Notes under the pieces: model-generated
What the model was told of the DNA's origin: nothing
Seen by the model: the letters and a program-made list of their open reading frames with translations, nothing else
The model's database searches: none
In this document: positions 8,804 through 16,497 of the stretch, one piece after another
How the letters are laid out: every line of letters starts with the position of its first letter
Position numbering within the stretch: the stretch's first letter is position 1
Assembly (NCBI GenBank): GCA_946886845.1
Contig: CAMPJH010000006.1
Coordinates: 1 to 20,520 of the forward strand
DNA: 20,520 bases
Reading direction: 5' to 3'
DNA from: an uncultured Sphingomonas sp.
GTDB taxonomy: Bacteria > Pseudomonadota > Alphaproteobacteria > Sphingomonadales > Sphingomonadaceae
Translations under genes and position numbers: made by a program

Positions 8804-9715
8804 ATGGCCCAGCGCGATATCGACTATGTCCTGAGCAAGCTCGACTGGATGCGGGATGAGCGCATCTGGCCCACTGGCCGGCGCTATCTGTGGACCGACG
8901 CCTTCGGCCTCGTCCTCTACGTTTCGCTCTATCGCGAAACCGGTGAGGACAAATGGCTGGAATCGGCCAAGGCGTTGGTCGCCGACGTTGATCGCGTCCT
9001 CGGCCGGCCGCGCGGTTACCGGATCGGCGAGGCAGCCGACCGCGACGGCCAATATTTCCACTATCTGGCGATGTGGCTCTACGCGCTCGCCTGCCTCGGC
9101 GAGCATGAGCACGAGTATCGCGACAAGGGCATTCGGGTCGCCAAGGACATTCATCGACCGTTCGTGATCCCGGGCACCGGCGTCATCTGGAAGATGGAAG
9201 AGGATTTGTCGGCCCCCTACCCCGGCTATGGCCTCGGCGCGATGGACGCGTTCGACGGCTACGTTTCCTATCGGATGCTGGACGAGACCGAGCTTGCGCA
9301 AGAAATCGCCGAGATGAAGGCGATCATGGACCGGCAATATCAGCGGCTCGACATCGACCAGGACCTCGGCCTCGGAATGATGCTGTGGCTCGCGCATTTC
9401 TTCCCCGACGAGGACTGGGCGAAGGTGCAATCGCAGCGCGCGTTCGACGCGCTCGACCGGTTGTGGGTCGACCCGCCCGGCTATTTCGGCCGCGCCAGCT
9501 ATGCGCGCAACGTCATCATAGCATTCGCCAATTACGGCGTGTCGGTCGGCCTCCAGAGCTGGGAACGCTGGCCCGAGCGGGTCGAGCGGCTGAACGCCTT
9601 CTTCGAAACCTATCGTTCCGGCGACGAATATGACCGCGAAGCGATCACCTGGGTGATGGCGTGCAGCAGTCACTTCCCCGGCGCCTTGTTGTCACCGGAT
9701 TGGAACCTGGCTTAG
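8804..9715 (+). CDS. Conserved hypothetical, predicted alpha/alpha-barrel (six-hairpin glycosidase-like) protein
   Basis: I do not recognise a named family. The 303-residue product has no signal peptide or membrane segment. It is rich in Trp, Tyr and Asp and built of regularly spaced amphipathic helices. Segments such as LWTDAFGLVLYVSLY, GQYFHYLAMWLYALACLG, DQDLGLGMMLWLAHFF and ARNVIIAFANYGVSVGLQ look like the inner helices of an (alpha/alpha)6 toroid, as in six-hairpin glycosidases, AGE epimerases and GH88/GH105 hydrolases. That fold is an inference from pattern; no catalytic pair can be assigned. ATG 8804 is the only reasonable start: no in-frame ATG, GTG or TTG lies between it and the hairpin. 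Its stop TAG overlaps the stop of the convergent lipoprotein gene by 4 bp. Confidence 0.75.
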   Translation: MAQRDIDYVLSKLDWMRDERIWPTGRRYLWTDAFGLVLYVSLYRETGEDKWLESAKALVADVDRVLGRPRGYRIGEAADRDGQYFHYLAMWLYALACLGEHEHEYRDKGIRVAKDIHRPFVIPGTGVIWKMEEDLSAPYPGYGLGAMDAFDGYVSYRMLDETELAQEIAEMKAIMDRQYQRLDIDQDLGLGMMLWLAHFFPDEDWAKVQSQRAFDALDRLWVDPPGYFGRASYARNVIIAFANYGVSVGLQSWERWPERVERLNAFFETYRSGDEYDREAITWVMACSSHFPGALLSPDWNLA

Positions 9716-10572
9716 CCCGAACCCCAGTGGGCGAGCTCCTCGTGCGTATCGGCGCGCTCGATCGACACTTTCTCGAACTCCACCGAGATCAGGCAGATCG
9801 GCTGCCCGCCGGCCGGTGATCGCGTGCAGGCGATCACCCGCCCGTCGGGCAGCGGTTTGAGACGGCCGGTCAGGACCAGGTCGAAGCCGCCGGCAGGCGC
9901 ATCGCCTTCATCAAGCCGAGTCGTCGCTTCGTACGGACGCCCCGACCGCCGCATCGTCCGCGGATCGGTTGCGGTGAAGAACTGGGCGATTCCGACTGTC
10001 CTTGCCTCCGCGTCCTCGGCGAGTCCGGCAGCGTCGTCAGCGGCCAAATTTGCAGCGGCCGGCTCCGCCGTTTCATCAGCCGTCGCTTGTTGGGGCTTTT
10101 GGCAGGTCGGTGACAGCAGCCAGGGCTGCTGGATCCAGAAGCCCTCGGCCCCTTCGAAGCGTTCACCGGCGAGCGCCTCGACCGGAGCGTCCTTTGCCGA
10201 AAGCGTCGGCGTGGCGATGACCTTCAGGGTTCGCCGGTTCTGATTGAGCGACCAGCCGAAGTCCGCGCCATCGCTCGCCGGGCCCTCGCAGCCAAAGCGG
10301 ATTCGGAATTCGAAACTCTTCTCGGCGAGTTCCCTCTGCCGGCGGCTGTCATCGATGCCGGCCGCGAAGTCGCTTGCGGAGCGCAGTACGGCAAGCAGCA
10401 ACTGTTCGCGGTTCAGCGGCGGCTGCGGCAGTGGCACGCCGGGAAGGTTTGGAGCGACCTCCGCGACATTGTTTTCCACCGCCGGTTCCTGCCGGCAGGC
10501 GAATAGCGCCGCAGCAGCCACCGCCAGGGAAACGCCTGCAAGACTCGGTCGGATTCGCGGCCATCCGTGCAT
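9712..10572 (-). CDS. Putative lipoprotein, function unknown
   Basis: I do not recognise the family. From ATG 10572 the product is 286 aa. It has a basic N-terminus, a hydrophobic stretch (LAGVSLAVAAAALFA) and Cys26 followed by RQEP, which resembles a lipobox (LFAC) although Phe at -2 is not the commonest residue. A Pro/Ala-rich linker and a globular region containing three further Cys residues follow, with an Ala/Glu-rich low-complexity patch around TADETAEPAAANLAADDAA. The reading frame extends to a GTG at 10617, but that would put about 15 extra residues before the signal sequence, so the later ATG is preferred. It probably anchors in the cell envelope. Its stop overlaps the neighbouring gene's stop by 4 bp. 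It diverges from the SLC13 transporter gene across 89 bp. Confidence 0.72.
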   Translation of the reverse strand: MHGWPRIRPSLAGVSLAVAAAALFACRQEPAVENNVAEVAPNLPGVPLPQPPLNREQLLLAVLRSASDFAAGIDDSRRQRELAEKSFEFRIRFGCEGPASDGADFGWSLNQNRRTLKVIATPTLSAKDAPVEALAGERFEGAEGFWIQQPWLLSPTCQKPQQATADETAEPAAANLAADDAAGLAEDAEARTVGIAQFFTATDPRTMRRSGRPYEATTRLDEGDAPAGGFDLVLTGRLKPLPDGRVIACTRSPAGGQPICLISVEFEKVSIERADTHEELAHWGSG

Positions 10573-10661
10573 TGTTCGCACCCATAACACAGATGAGCCG
10601 TTGTGCGACCTTGGCACCTCGGGCTACGCCGAACGATGGCGGAAGGGAGCAGTTCGAGCCG

Positions 10662-11987
10662 ATGACATTCGACCAGGTTCTGACCCTGCTCGTTCTCGCC
10701 GCAGTCGTCGCCGCGCTGATCTGGGACAAGGTCCGCTCCGACGTCGTCGCCCTCGCCGGGGCCGCCTTTCTGCTTGTGACGGGGGTCATTCGCCCGGTCG
10801 AGGTGCAAGCCGCTTTCGCAAGCCCGGCTATCGTCGCGCTCGCCTCTTTGTTCGTCATCGCCTACGCGATGGAGTTGTCGGGCCTGCTCGACACCGCGAT
10901 CCGCAAGCTTGTGCACCTGTGCCGCCGGATCGGCGCGGCCGGGCTGTGGGTCATCATCGGCCTAGCCGGGGCGGCATCGGCCTTCCTCAACAACACGCCG
11001 ATCGTGGTCCTGACGGCACCGGTTGTCCGCGACGCCGCCAAATCGCTGAATAAGTCGCCGAAATGCTATCTGATGCCGCTGTCTTATGCCGCCGTCTTGG
11101 GCGGGTGCTGCACGCTGATCGGCACCTCGACGAACCTGATTGTTGCCGACATGGCTTCGGTCGCCGGACAACCGCGTTTTGGGATTTTCGAGATCACTCC
11201 GGTTGGACTTGCGGTGGCCATCGCAGGCGGTCTCTATCTGCTCTTGTTCAGCACCAGGCTGATCGAACGCGGCAATTCGCATGACGGGGCCAGCGCGTCC
11301 GAGGCGGCCCAGGCGACGGAAGTGTTTCGTGGTCCCGGCCTTGCCGGCGGGATCATCGGCCACGTCCTGCCGTTCGCCAAGCATGTCGAGCTCAAGCCAT
11401 GGCGGGCCTTTGCCTCATCGGCCATTTTTGTTGCGGTCGTGGCGGCCGCCACTCTGAACAACGCGCCCATTGCAGCCTGCGCCATCGCCGGAGCCGTTCT
11501 GCTGATCCTGTTGCGAATAATTACCGCTGACGAAGCCTATCATGGGCTGCGGCCGGAAGTTCTGATGCTGATCGCCGGAATGATCGTGCTTGGAATCGCG
11601 CTCGACGTGACCGGCCTTGCCGGCTTGGCGACGGAGGGCCTGCTTGGATCGATGGAGAATATGAGCCCGCTGGGCGCCCTCATCATTCTCTATGGGGCGA
11701 CTTTGCTGGCAACCGAGCTATTGTCGAATGCCACGGTCGCGGTGCTGTTCACGCCCGTCGCAGTGTCGATGGCCGAGACCTTCGCCGTCAGCCCGCGGCC
11801 CTTTCTGGTCGCGGTGATGATTGCCGCAAGCGCCGCGTTCGCGACGCCGTTCGGCTATCAGACCAATGTCATCGTTTACCAGATGGGCGGCTATAATTAC
11901 CTGGACTTCGCCAAGGTCGGCCTACCGCTGAACCTGATCACCTCGGTAGCCGCGATCGTCGCTATTCAATATTACTTCCCGTTCTGA
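10662..11987 (+). CDS. SLC13/DASS-family anion permease
   Basis: This is a polytopic inner-membrane carrier of the SLC13 (divalent anion:sodium symporter)/ion-transporter superfamily, which moves dicarboxylates, sulfate or related anions. The 441-residue product shows the family's internal duplication. The first half has FLNNTP (residues 108-113), then LIGTSTNLIVADM. The second half has a parallel ELLSNATVAVLFTP and FATPFGYQTNVIVYQMGGY. These paired Asn-Thr regions form the substrate and cation site in known structures. ATG 10662 is chosen because it begins a typical first helix (TFDQVLTLLVLAAVVAALIW) and has AAGGGAG upstream, somewhat far at 12 nt. The open frame extends upstream to 10374, but that part is antisense to the lipoprotein gene. 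The transported anion cannot be assigned. Confidence 0.92.
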   Translation: MTFDQVLTLLVLAAVVAALIWDKVRSDVVALAGAAFLLVTGVIRPVEVQAAFASPAIVALASLFVIAYAMELSGLLDTAIRKLVHLCRRIGAAGLWVIIGLAGAASAFLNNTPIVVLTAPVVRDAAKSLNKSPKCYLMPLSYAAVLGGCCTLIGTSTNLIVADMASVAGQPRFGIFEITPVGLAVAIAGGLYLLLFSTRLIERGNSHDGASASEAAQATEVFRGPGLAGGIIGHVLPFAKHVELKPWRAFASSAIFVAVVAAATLNNAPIAACAIAGAVLLILLRIITADEAYHGLRPEVLMLIAGMIVLGIALDVTGLAGLATEGLLGSMENMSPLGALIILYGATLLATELLSNATVAVLFTPVAVSMAETFAVSPRPFLVAVMIAASAAFATPFGYQTNVIVYQMGGYNYLDFAKVGLPLNLITSVAAIVAIQYYFPF

Positions 11988-11991
11988 GCGA

Positions 11992-12040
11992 TGCGCGCCG
12001 GGTTTTGTGCTCACGGATGCCCCCGCATCCGCTGCGCGCA
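11992..12040. terminator. Nested hairpins between SLC13 gene and tRNA-Leu, possible bidirectional terminator
   Basis: TGCGCGC (11992-11998) can pair with GCGCGCA (12034-12040). Inside it CGGATGC-CCCC-GCATCCG (12014-12031) forms a perfect 7-bp hairpin. The structure fills the gap between two convergent units, the transporter ending at 11987 and the tRNA ending at 12045. There is no clear U tract on either strand, so it is a weak intrinsic terminator or a 3'-end processing/stability element. Confidence 0.4.
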
Positions 12041-12044
12041 AAGC

Positions 12045-12131
12045 TGGTGCCCAGGAGAGGACTCGAACCTCCACGCCCTTGCGAGCGCCAGCACCTGAAG
12101 CTGGTGCGTCTACCAATTCCGCCACCTGGGC
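12045..12131 (-). tRNA. tRNA-Leu(CAG)
   Basis: The minus strand folds as a class II tRNA of 87 nt including an encoded CCA. The acceptor stem is GCCCAGG paired with CCTGGGC, with discriminator A (as leucine tRNAs require) and then CCA at 12047-12045. The D-arm contains GGTAGACGC. The anticodon stem CCAGC/GCTGG closes the loop TTCAGGT, giving anticodon CAG (reads CUG). A long variable arm (GCTCGCAAGGGCGT) and the T-arm GGTTCGAGTCC follow. All features agree with bacterial tRNA-Leu. Confidence 0.97.
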
Positions 12132-12160
12132 ACGGATCCGCGAGTGCTGGTAGGCCGCGC

Positions 12161-12189
12161 CATGTGGCGGCGGGCCATGGGCTTGTCAA
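12161..12189 (-). promoter_or_regulatory. Probable tRNA-Leu promoter
   Basis: On the minus strand a perfect -35 TTGACA lies at 12189-12184, then a 17-nt spacer and a poor -10 (CACATG, 12166-12161). Transcription would begin about 20-25 nt before the tRNA 5' end. Strong -35 with degenerate -10 is common in alphaproteobacteria. The segment 12132-12245 otherwise holds no gene. Confidence 0.5.
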
Positions 12190-12245
12190 CCGACTGAAAC
12201 CGCCCGGAACGACGCTCGCCGGCTCTCCTTCTTTCCCCGAGAACG

Positions 12246-12695
12246 CTAGACGATCTCGACCGTCATCTTCCGGGGTTCGTTCGATGGCTCCGATACGCCC
12301 TCGAGCGCCATGGCCTCGCAATCCTCTTCGCCCGTGCGGGCAAGATCGGCGAGGGAAACAATGCCGACCAGTCGCTTGTCGCGGTTGAGGACGGGCACTC
12401 TTCGAATCTGGTGCTCGGCCATGCAGCGCGCCGCCGATTCGATGTCGTCATCGTCGAAGCAATAGATGATCCGCTCCGACATGACGTCGCGAACCGTTGT
12501 CTGGGATGGCGTTCGATCCTCGGCCACCGCTCGCATCACGATGTCCCGGTCGGTCACCATGCCGATCAGCCGGCCATTTTCGCAGACCGGAAGAGCCCCG
12601 ACATTGTCGTCGCGCATCCGCTTTGCCGCCTCGCGGATCGATGCCTTGGGATCGATCACGTCGGGGTTGGGGGTCATGATTTCGCTTATTTTCAT
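12246..12695 (-). CDS. Two-CBS-domain protein
   Basis: This 149-residue cytosolic protein consists almost entirely of a CBS (Bateman) pair. The first repeat covers about residues 7-60 (IMTPNPDVI ... VGALPVCENGRLIGMVTDRDIVMR). The second covers about 70-125 (VMSERIIYC ... IRRVPVLNRDKRLVGIVSLADLAR). Such modules bind adenine nucleotides (AMP, ATP, SAM or NAD) and signal energy or redox state. Stand-alone versions are often stress-related. The acidic tail (TGEEDCEAMALEGVSEPSNE) has no recognised domain. ATG 12695 follows AAGGAG at a good distance. No obvious partner gene is adjacent; the next gene downstream on the same strand is tRNA-Leu. The ligand is unknown. Confidence 0.92.
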   Translation of the reverse strand: MKISEIMTPNPDVIDPKASIREAAKRMRDDNVGALPVCENGRLIGMVTDRDIVMRAVAEDRTPSQTTVRDVMSERIIYCFDDDDIESAARCMAEHQIRRVPVLNRDKRLVGIVSLADLARTGEEDCEAMALEGVSEPSNEPRKMTVEIV

Positions 12696-12810
12696 GGCCT
12701 GTCTCCTTTCATTCGCTGTCCGCTCGCGGTCGCTGGCAGGTCAGGCTTTTTGCGCTCCTTCCACCGCGGTCTCGAGCTTCGGAAGTTGTCGCCAGGACAA
12801 AGGGCGAGGC

Positions 12811-12852
12811 CGGCCGTTCGTTCCGCCATGTTCGCCTGCGAAACGACGGCCG
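12811..12852. repeat. Imperfect dyad in the intergenic region 12696-12906
   Basis: CGGCCGTTCGTT (12811-12822) is complementary to AACGACGGCCG (12842-12852) except for one bulged T, giving an 11-bp stem. A smaller palindrome TTCGCCTGCGAA (12831-12842) lies inside it. The dyad sits 54 bp before the NDUFA9-like gene and 115 bp before the CBS gene, in the divergent promoter region. I see no other gene in this 211-bp gap. The role (operator or mRNA leader structure) is unknown. Confidence 0.45.
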
Positions 12853-12906
12853 CCGCCCAATTTGCGCTGCTTGTGAGCCGTCCCGGCTGCGGCTAGTGGC
12901 GAGTGC

Positions 12907-13857
12907 ATGATCGACCGCGACAATCGCATCGTCACCGTGTTCGGCGGCGGCGGGTTCATTGGCCGCTACGTCTGCGAGCAGTTGTTCAAGCACGACGTCC
13001 GGGTTCGCGTCGCCAGCCGCAATCCGCGCAGCGCTTACTTCCTTCAGCCGCTGGCGCCGGTCGGCCAGTGGGGCTCAGTCCACGCCGACGTGAAGGACGC
13101 TAAGTCGGTCCGCGAGGCGGTCAGGGGATCGTCGGCCGTAATCAACCTCGTCGGGGTCATGAACGGCCCGCTGTTCGGCACTCATGTAAGCGGCGCCAAG
13201 AATGTTGCCGAGGCGGCCCGCGACGTCGGCGCCGACGCCCTTGTCCATATTTCGGCGATTGGTGCCGACCCGAAGTCTGACTCGGTTTATGGAAGGACCA
13301 AGGGCGAGGGCGAGATTGCCGTCCAGGCAGCGTATCCCAAGGCGACGATTATCCGGCCTTCGCTCGTCTTCGGGCCCGAGGATAGCCTCACCAATCGCCT
13401 CGCCGCGCTGGCCCGGTTGCCGGTGCTTCCGGTCGTCGCCGCCAAGCGCCGCTTCCAACCGGTCTATGTGAAAGACCTCGCCAAGGCGATCGCGTTGGCC
13501 GCGCTCGACCCGCGAACCCATGGCGGCAAGATCTATGAGATCGCCGGCCCCCAGGTGATGACGATGGAGGACATTTACGCGATTTCCGCGCGGTCTGCCG
13601 GACGCCAGCCCGACCTTCTCGACCTGCCGAACTTCGCCTCGGCGTTCCTGTCGTGGTTCGGATTTCTGCCGGGCGCTCCGCTGACCCGCGACCAGTGGAA
13701 GATGCTGCAGCGCGACAACGTCCCGGCCAAGCGGTCGAAGGGCCTGGAGGCGTTCGGAATCAAGCCGACGGCGCTCGAGGCGGTCGCTCCGGAATGGCTG
13801 TCGCGTTTCCGCTCCGGCGGCCGGTGGACCGCCCAGGCGGCCCAACAGGCCGCCTGA
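12907..13857 (+). CDS. Complex I NDUFA9-like NAD(P)-binding protein (atypical SDR)
   Basis: This 316-residue Rossmann-fold protein belongs to the atypical/extended short-chain dehydrogenase group related to the mitochondrial complex I accessory subunit NDUFA9. The dinucleotide-binding glycine motif is VFGGGGFIGR (residues 11-20). A YxxxK motif is present as Y128-GRT-K132, and the family segments INLVGVM, VHISAIGAD and IIRPSLVFGPEDSL are visible. Alphaproteobacterial homologues may bind NADPH and associate with respiratory complex I or quinone metabolism, but this is not proven from sequence. ATG 12907 is close to an upstream stop. The uppP gene begins 7 bp after its stop, so the two are probably co-transcribed. 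Confidence 0.9.
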   Translation: MIDRDNRIVTVFGGGGFIGRYVCEQLFKHDVRVRVASRNPRSAYFLQPLAPVGQWGSVHADVKDAKSVREAVRGSSAVINLVGVMNGPLFGTHVSGAKNVAEAARDVGADALVHISAIGADPKSDSVYGRTKGEGEIAVQAAYPKATIIRPSLVFGPEDSLTNRLAALARLPVLPVVAAKRRFQPVYVKDLAKAIALAALDPRTHGGKIYEIAGPQVMTMEDIYAISARSAGRQPDLLDLPNFASAFLSWFGFLPGAPLTRDQWKMLQRDNVPAKRSKGLEAFGIKPTALEAVAPEWLSRFRSGGRWTAQAAQQAA

Positions 13858-13864
13858 CCGCATC

Positions 13865-14665
13865 GTGCCGATCCTCCTGCTCGTCATCATCCTCGGCATC
13901 GTCGAGGGCGTCACCGAATATCTCCCGGTTTCCTCGACCGGTCACCTGATCCTTGCCACCGAGCTGCTCGGCTTCAACGCCGGCGCCTGGGCGGTTTTCA
14001 ACATCGCCATCCAGCCGGGAGCAATCCTCGCCGTCGTCGTCCTCTATTGGCGAACCTTCTGGGACGTGTTCGTCGGCCTGTTCCATCGCTCGCCGTCGGC
14101 CTACGCGTTCGTTCGCAACATCCTGGTCGCCTTCCTGCCGGCAGCGGTGCTGGGGGTGTTCCTCGGCGACTGGATCGAATTGCTGCTCGACAATGCGGTA
14201 GTGGTCGCCTGGGCGCTGATCATCGGCGGCTTCGCGATCCTCGCCGTCGAGCGCTACGCGAGCCCGAGCGACTGCGGCGGTGTCGCCAACGTGACCTTCC
14301 GGCAATCGGTCATGGTCGGGATCGTACAGTGCCTGGCGATGATCCCGGGCGTCAGCCGCTCCGGGGCAACCATCCTCGGCGCGATGAGCTTCGGGGTCGA
14401 CCGCAAGACCGCGGCCGAGTTCAGCTTCTTCCTGGCGGTCCCGACGCTCACCGGGGCGACAGTCTTCCAGCTGTTCAAGCATTGGGACAGCATCCCCGTC
14501 GGCGAGCTCGGCTGGATCGGGGTGGGCAGCCTGGTGTCCTTCATCGTCGCCTTCGTGGTCGTCAAAGCGTTCATGGCGATCGTCACCCGTTACGGCTTCG
14601 GTCCGTTCGCCTGGTACCGGATCGTGGTCGGCGCCGCTGCCCTCGTCTGGCTGTCAATGCGCTGA
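13865..14665 (+). CDS. uppP: Undecaprenyl-diphosphatase UppP (BacA family)
   Basis: This integral membrane enzyme removes a phosphate from undecaprenyl diphosphate to regenerate the lipid carrier used for peptidoglycan and other envelope polymers. Its overproduction gives bacitracin resistance in many bacteria. The 266-residue product has the normal length. It shows both signature regions: EGVTEYLPVSSTGH at residues 14-27 and PGVSRSGATI from residue 161, which together hold the catalytic Glu, His, Ser and Arg residues. Several membrane helices are evident. It starts at GTG 13865, 7 bp after the NDUFA9-like gene, and probably shares its transcript. Confidence 0.97.
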   Translation: MPILLLVIILGIVEGVTEYLPVSSTGHLILATELLGFNAGAWAVFNIAIQPGAILAVVVLYWRTFWDVFVGLFHRSPSAYAFVRNILVAFLPAAVLGVFLGDWIELLLDNAVVVAWALIIGGFAILAVERYASPSDCGGVANVTFRQSVMVGIVQCLAMIPGVSRSGATILGAMSFGVDRKTAAEFSFFLAVPTLTGATVFQLFKHWDSIPVGELGWIGVGSLVSFIVAFVVVKAFMAIVTRYGFGPFAWYRIVVGAAALVWLSMR

Positions 14666-14716
14666 TTTGATTGCGCTTCCCGTCGTGGTAAGCTGCCTGC
14701 CAGCAAGGAGCTTGTG

Positions 14717-15133
14717 ATGCGTTACACGCTTTTCGTCATTCCCTTCGCTTTGCTCGCCGCTCCGGCCGCGGCCCAAGCCCAGCAGCCCGCTCCGATCCAA
14801 CTGCCGACCGAGCTGACCGACCCAAGGACTGCGGAGCGGATCGCCGGGATGACGGATGCGCTGTCGAAGGCCCTGCTCGACTTGCCGGTCGGCGAGATCG
14901 AGGCCGCGGCCGAGGGGCGTCCTGTCACCGCCGCCGACCGCCGGCGGACGATCCGCGATGTCGCCAATCCAGATGTCGAGCGGAAGGTCGCCGAGAGCGG
15001 CCCCAAGGTCAGAGCGGCGATGCAGGCCTTTTCGGCGGCGCTTCCGGCAATCGCCGAGGCATTGTCCGAGGCGGCCGACAAGATCGAGCGCGCCACGGCC
15101 AACATGCCGCAGCCCGGCTATCCTAAATATTAG
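14717..15133 (+). CDS. Small secreted protein of unknown function
   Basis: I do not recognise a family. The 138-residue product has a clear Sec signal peptide: MRYTLFVIPFALLAAPAAAQA, cut after AQA. A mature part of about 117 residues follows, mostly charged and Ala-rich helices, with a short Pro/Tyr tail (PQPGYPKY). It contains no cysteine and no further membrane segment, so it is probably periplasmic. ATG 14717 is chosen because AAGGAG (14705-14710) sits 6 nt upstream; a GTG one codon earlier is a poorer choice. It follows uppP by 51 bp, so it may be co-transcribed or have its own promoter. Its TAG stop overlaps the stop of prsR by 4 bp. Confidence 0.8.
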   Translation: MRYTLFVIPFALLAAPAAAQAQQPAPIQLPTELTDPRTAERIAGMTDALSKALLDLPVGEIEAAAEGRPVTAADRRRTIRDVANPDVERKVAESGPKVRAAMQAFSAALPAIAEALSEAADKIERATANMPQPGYPKY

Positions 15134-16497
15134 GCGGTGAGCTGGTAATGCTTTAGCAGGTCGTAGAGCGTCGGCCGGCTGATCCCGAGCAGCTTCGCGG
15201 CACCGGAAATATTATTGTCGGTCCGGCTCAGCGCCTGGCGAATCGCCTTGCGGTCGGCCATCTCGCGCGCCGCCCGAAGGTTGATCATCAGATCACCGGT
15301 GTCTGCGACGGCACCCGGAAGGTCGAGGTCCGCGGCGCCGATCATCTTGCCGTCGGCCATGATGACCGCGCGCTTCAGCCGATTTTCCAGCTCGCGGACG
15401 TTGCCCGGCCACCCATAGCCGTCGATCGCCGCGGTCGCGTCCGGCGACAGCCCCTGGACCTTGGGGTTCATGTCGCGCGCGAAGCGGTTGACGAAGTGCC
15501 GCGCCAGCAGGACTGCGTCGCCCGAGCGCTCGGCAAGCGGCGGGATCTTCACGACCACCTCGGCGAGCCGGTAATAGAGATCCTCGCGGAACCGGCCGTC
15601 GGCGATCATCGCCTCGAGGTCCTGGTGGGTCGCGCAGACGATCCGGGTATCGACCGCGATCGTCTCGCGGCCGCCGATCCGCTCGATGACCCGTTCCTGG
15701 AGGAAGCGCAGGAGCTTGACCTGCAAGGGCAGCGGGATGTCGCCGACCTCGTCGAGAAACAGGGTGCCCCCCTGGGCGAGCTCGATCTTGCCGACGTTCG
15801 ACTTGACCGCACCGGTAAAGGCGCCGCGCTCGTAGCCGAACAGCTCGGCCTCGAGCAGGTTCTCGGGGATTGCAGCGCAGTTGATCGCGACGAACGGCCC
15901 GCCGGCGCGGTCGCTCTGCTCGTGGACGGCGCGGGCGAGCAGCTCCTTGCCGGTGCCGCTGGCGCCGAGCAGCATCACCGAGACGTTGGTCGCGGCAACC
16001 CGCTCGACGGTCCGAGCCACCTTCAGCATTTCGGGCGCGGCGGTGATCATCGACCCGAGCACGGTCGCCCCGCTCGACTGCTCCAGCTTGCGATTCTCTT
16101 CCTCGATCCCGTGGACGTGGAAGGCACGGGCGACGATCAGCCCGAGCTCGTCGATGTCGATCGGCTTGCGATAGAAATCATAGGCGCCGAGCCCGACCGC
16201 CTTCAGCGCGCTTTCGCGGGCGCCATGCCCGGAGGCGACGATGACCTTCGTGTCCGGCTTCAGCGCCAGCATCTCGGTGAGGACGGCAAACCCCTCGTCG
16301 GTGCCGTCCGGGTCCGGCGGAAGGCCCAGATCGAGGGTGACGACCGCCGGCTCATGGAGGCGGAGCGCCTCGATTGCGGAGGCGTGATCGCCGGCGATGA
16401 CAATCCGGTAGCCGTCATAGGCCCATTTAAGCTGGCGCTGCAGGCCCTCATCGTCCTCGACGATCAGAAGCACGGGCAGGTCGGTTTCACTGGTCAT
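15130..16497 (-). CDS. prsR: PEP-CTERM-box response regulator PrsR (sigma-54-dependent)
   Basis: This 455-residue NtrC-type response regulator matches the PEP-CTERM/XrtA system regulator PrsR. The receiver domain covers about residues 8-125, with phosphoacceptor Asp56 (TLDLGLPPD) and the acidic pair EDD (14-16). The AAA+ domain has Walker A GASGTGKE, the sigma-54 contact loop GAFTGA and Walker B GTLFLDEVGD. The C-terminal Fis-type helix-turn-helix is NNISGAAKLLGISRPTLYDLL. In known systems PrsR activates sigma-54 promoters of exopolysaccharide and PEP-CTERM genes. ATG 16497 overlaps the prsK stop by 4 bp (ATGA), which indicates translational coupling. The frame stays open to 16860, but that part is inside prsK. 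No prsT, xrtA or PEP-CTERM protein gene is in this window. Confidence 0.93.
   Translation of the reverse strand: MTSETDLPVLLIVEDDEGLQRQLKWAYDGYRIVIAGDHASAIEALRLHEPAVVTLDLGLPPDPDGTDEGFAVLTEMLALKPDTKVIVASGHGARESALKAVGLGAYDFYRKPIDIDELGLIVARAFHVHGIEEENRKLEQSSGATVLGSMITAAPEMLKVARTVERVAATNVSVMLLGASGTGKELLARAVHEQSDRAGGPFVAINCAAIPENLLEAELFGYERGAFTGAVKSNVGKIELAQGGTLFLDEVGDIPLPLQVKLLRFLQERVIERIGGRETIAVDTRIVCATHQDLEAMIADGRFREDLYYRLAEVVVKIPPLAERSGDAVLLARHFVNRFARDMNPKVQGLSPDATAAIDGYGWPGNVRELENRLKRAVIMADGKMIGAADLDLPGAVADTGDLMINLRAAREMADRKAIRQALSRTDNNISGAAKLLGISRPTLYDLLKHYQLTA

Noticed and set aside
10374..10661. N-terminal extension of the SLC13 transporter
   Set aside because: These 96 codons are antisense to the lipoprotein gene and do not resemble a transporter. 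The first helix begins directly after ATG 10662.
12799..12824. A general-stress (EcfG-type) promoter for the CBS gene, GGAAC-N17-CTTT on the minus strand
   Set aside because: The -10 matches only 3 of 4 bases of CGTT, the site is over 100 bp from the start codon, and such a short motif occurs by chance; not strong enough to annotate.
13760..14482. A 240-codon minus-strand frame opposite uppP
   Set aside because: It is Asp/Glu/Arg-rich low-complexity sequence complementary to hydrophobic codons of a clear membrane enzyme.
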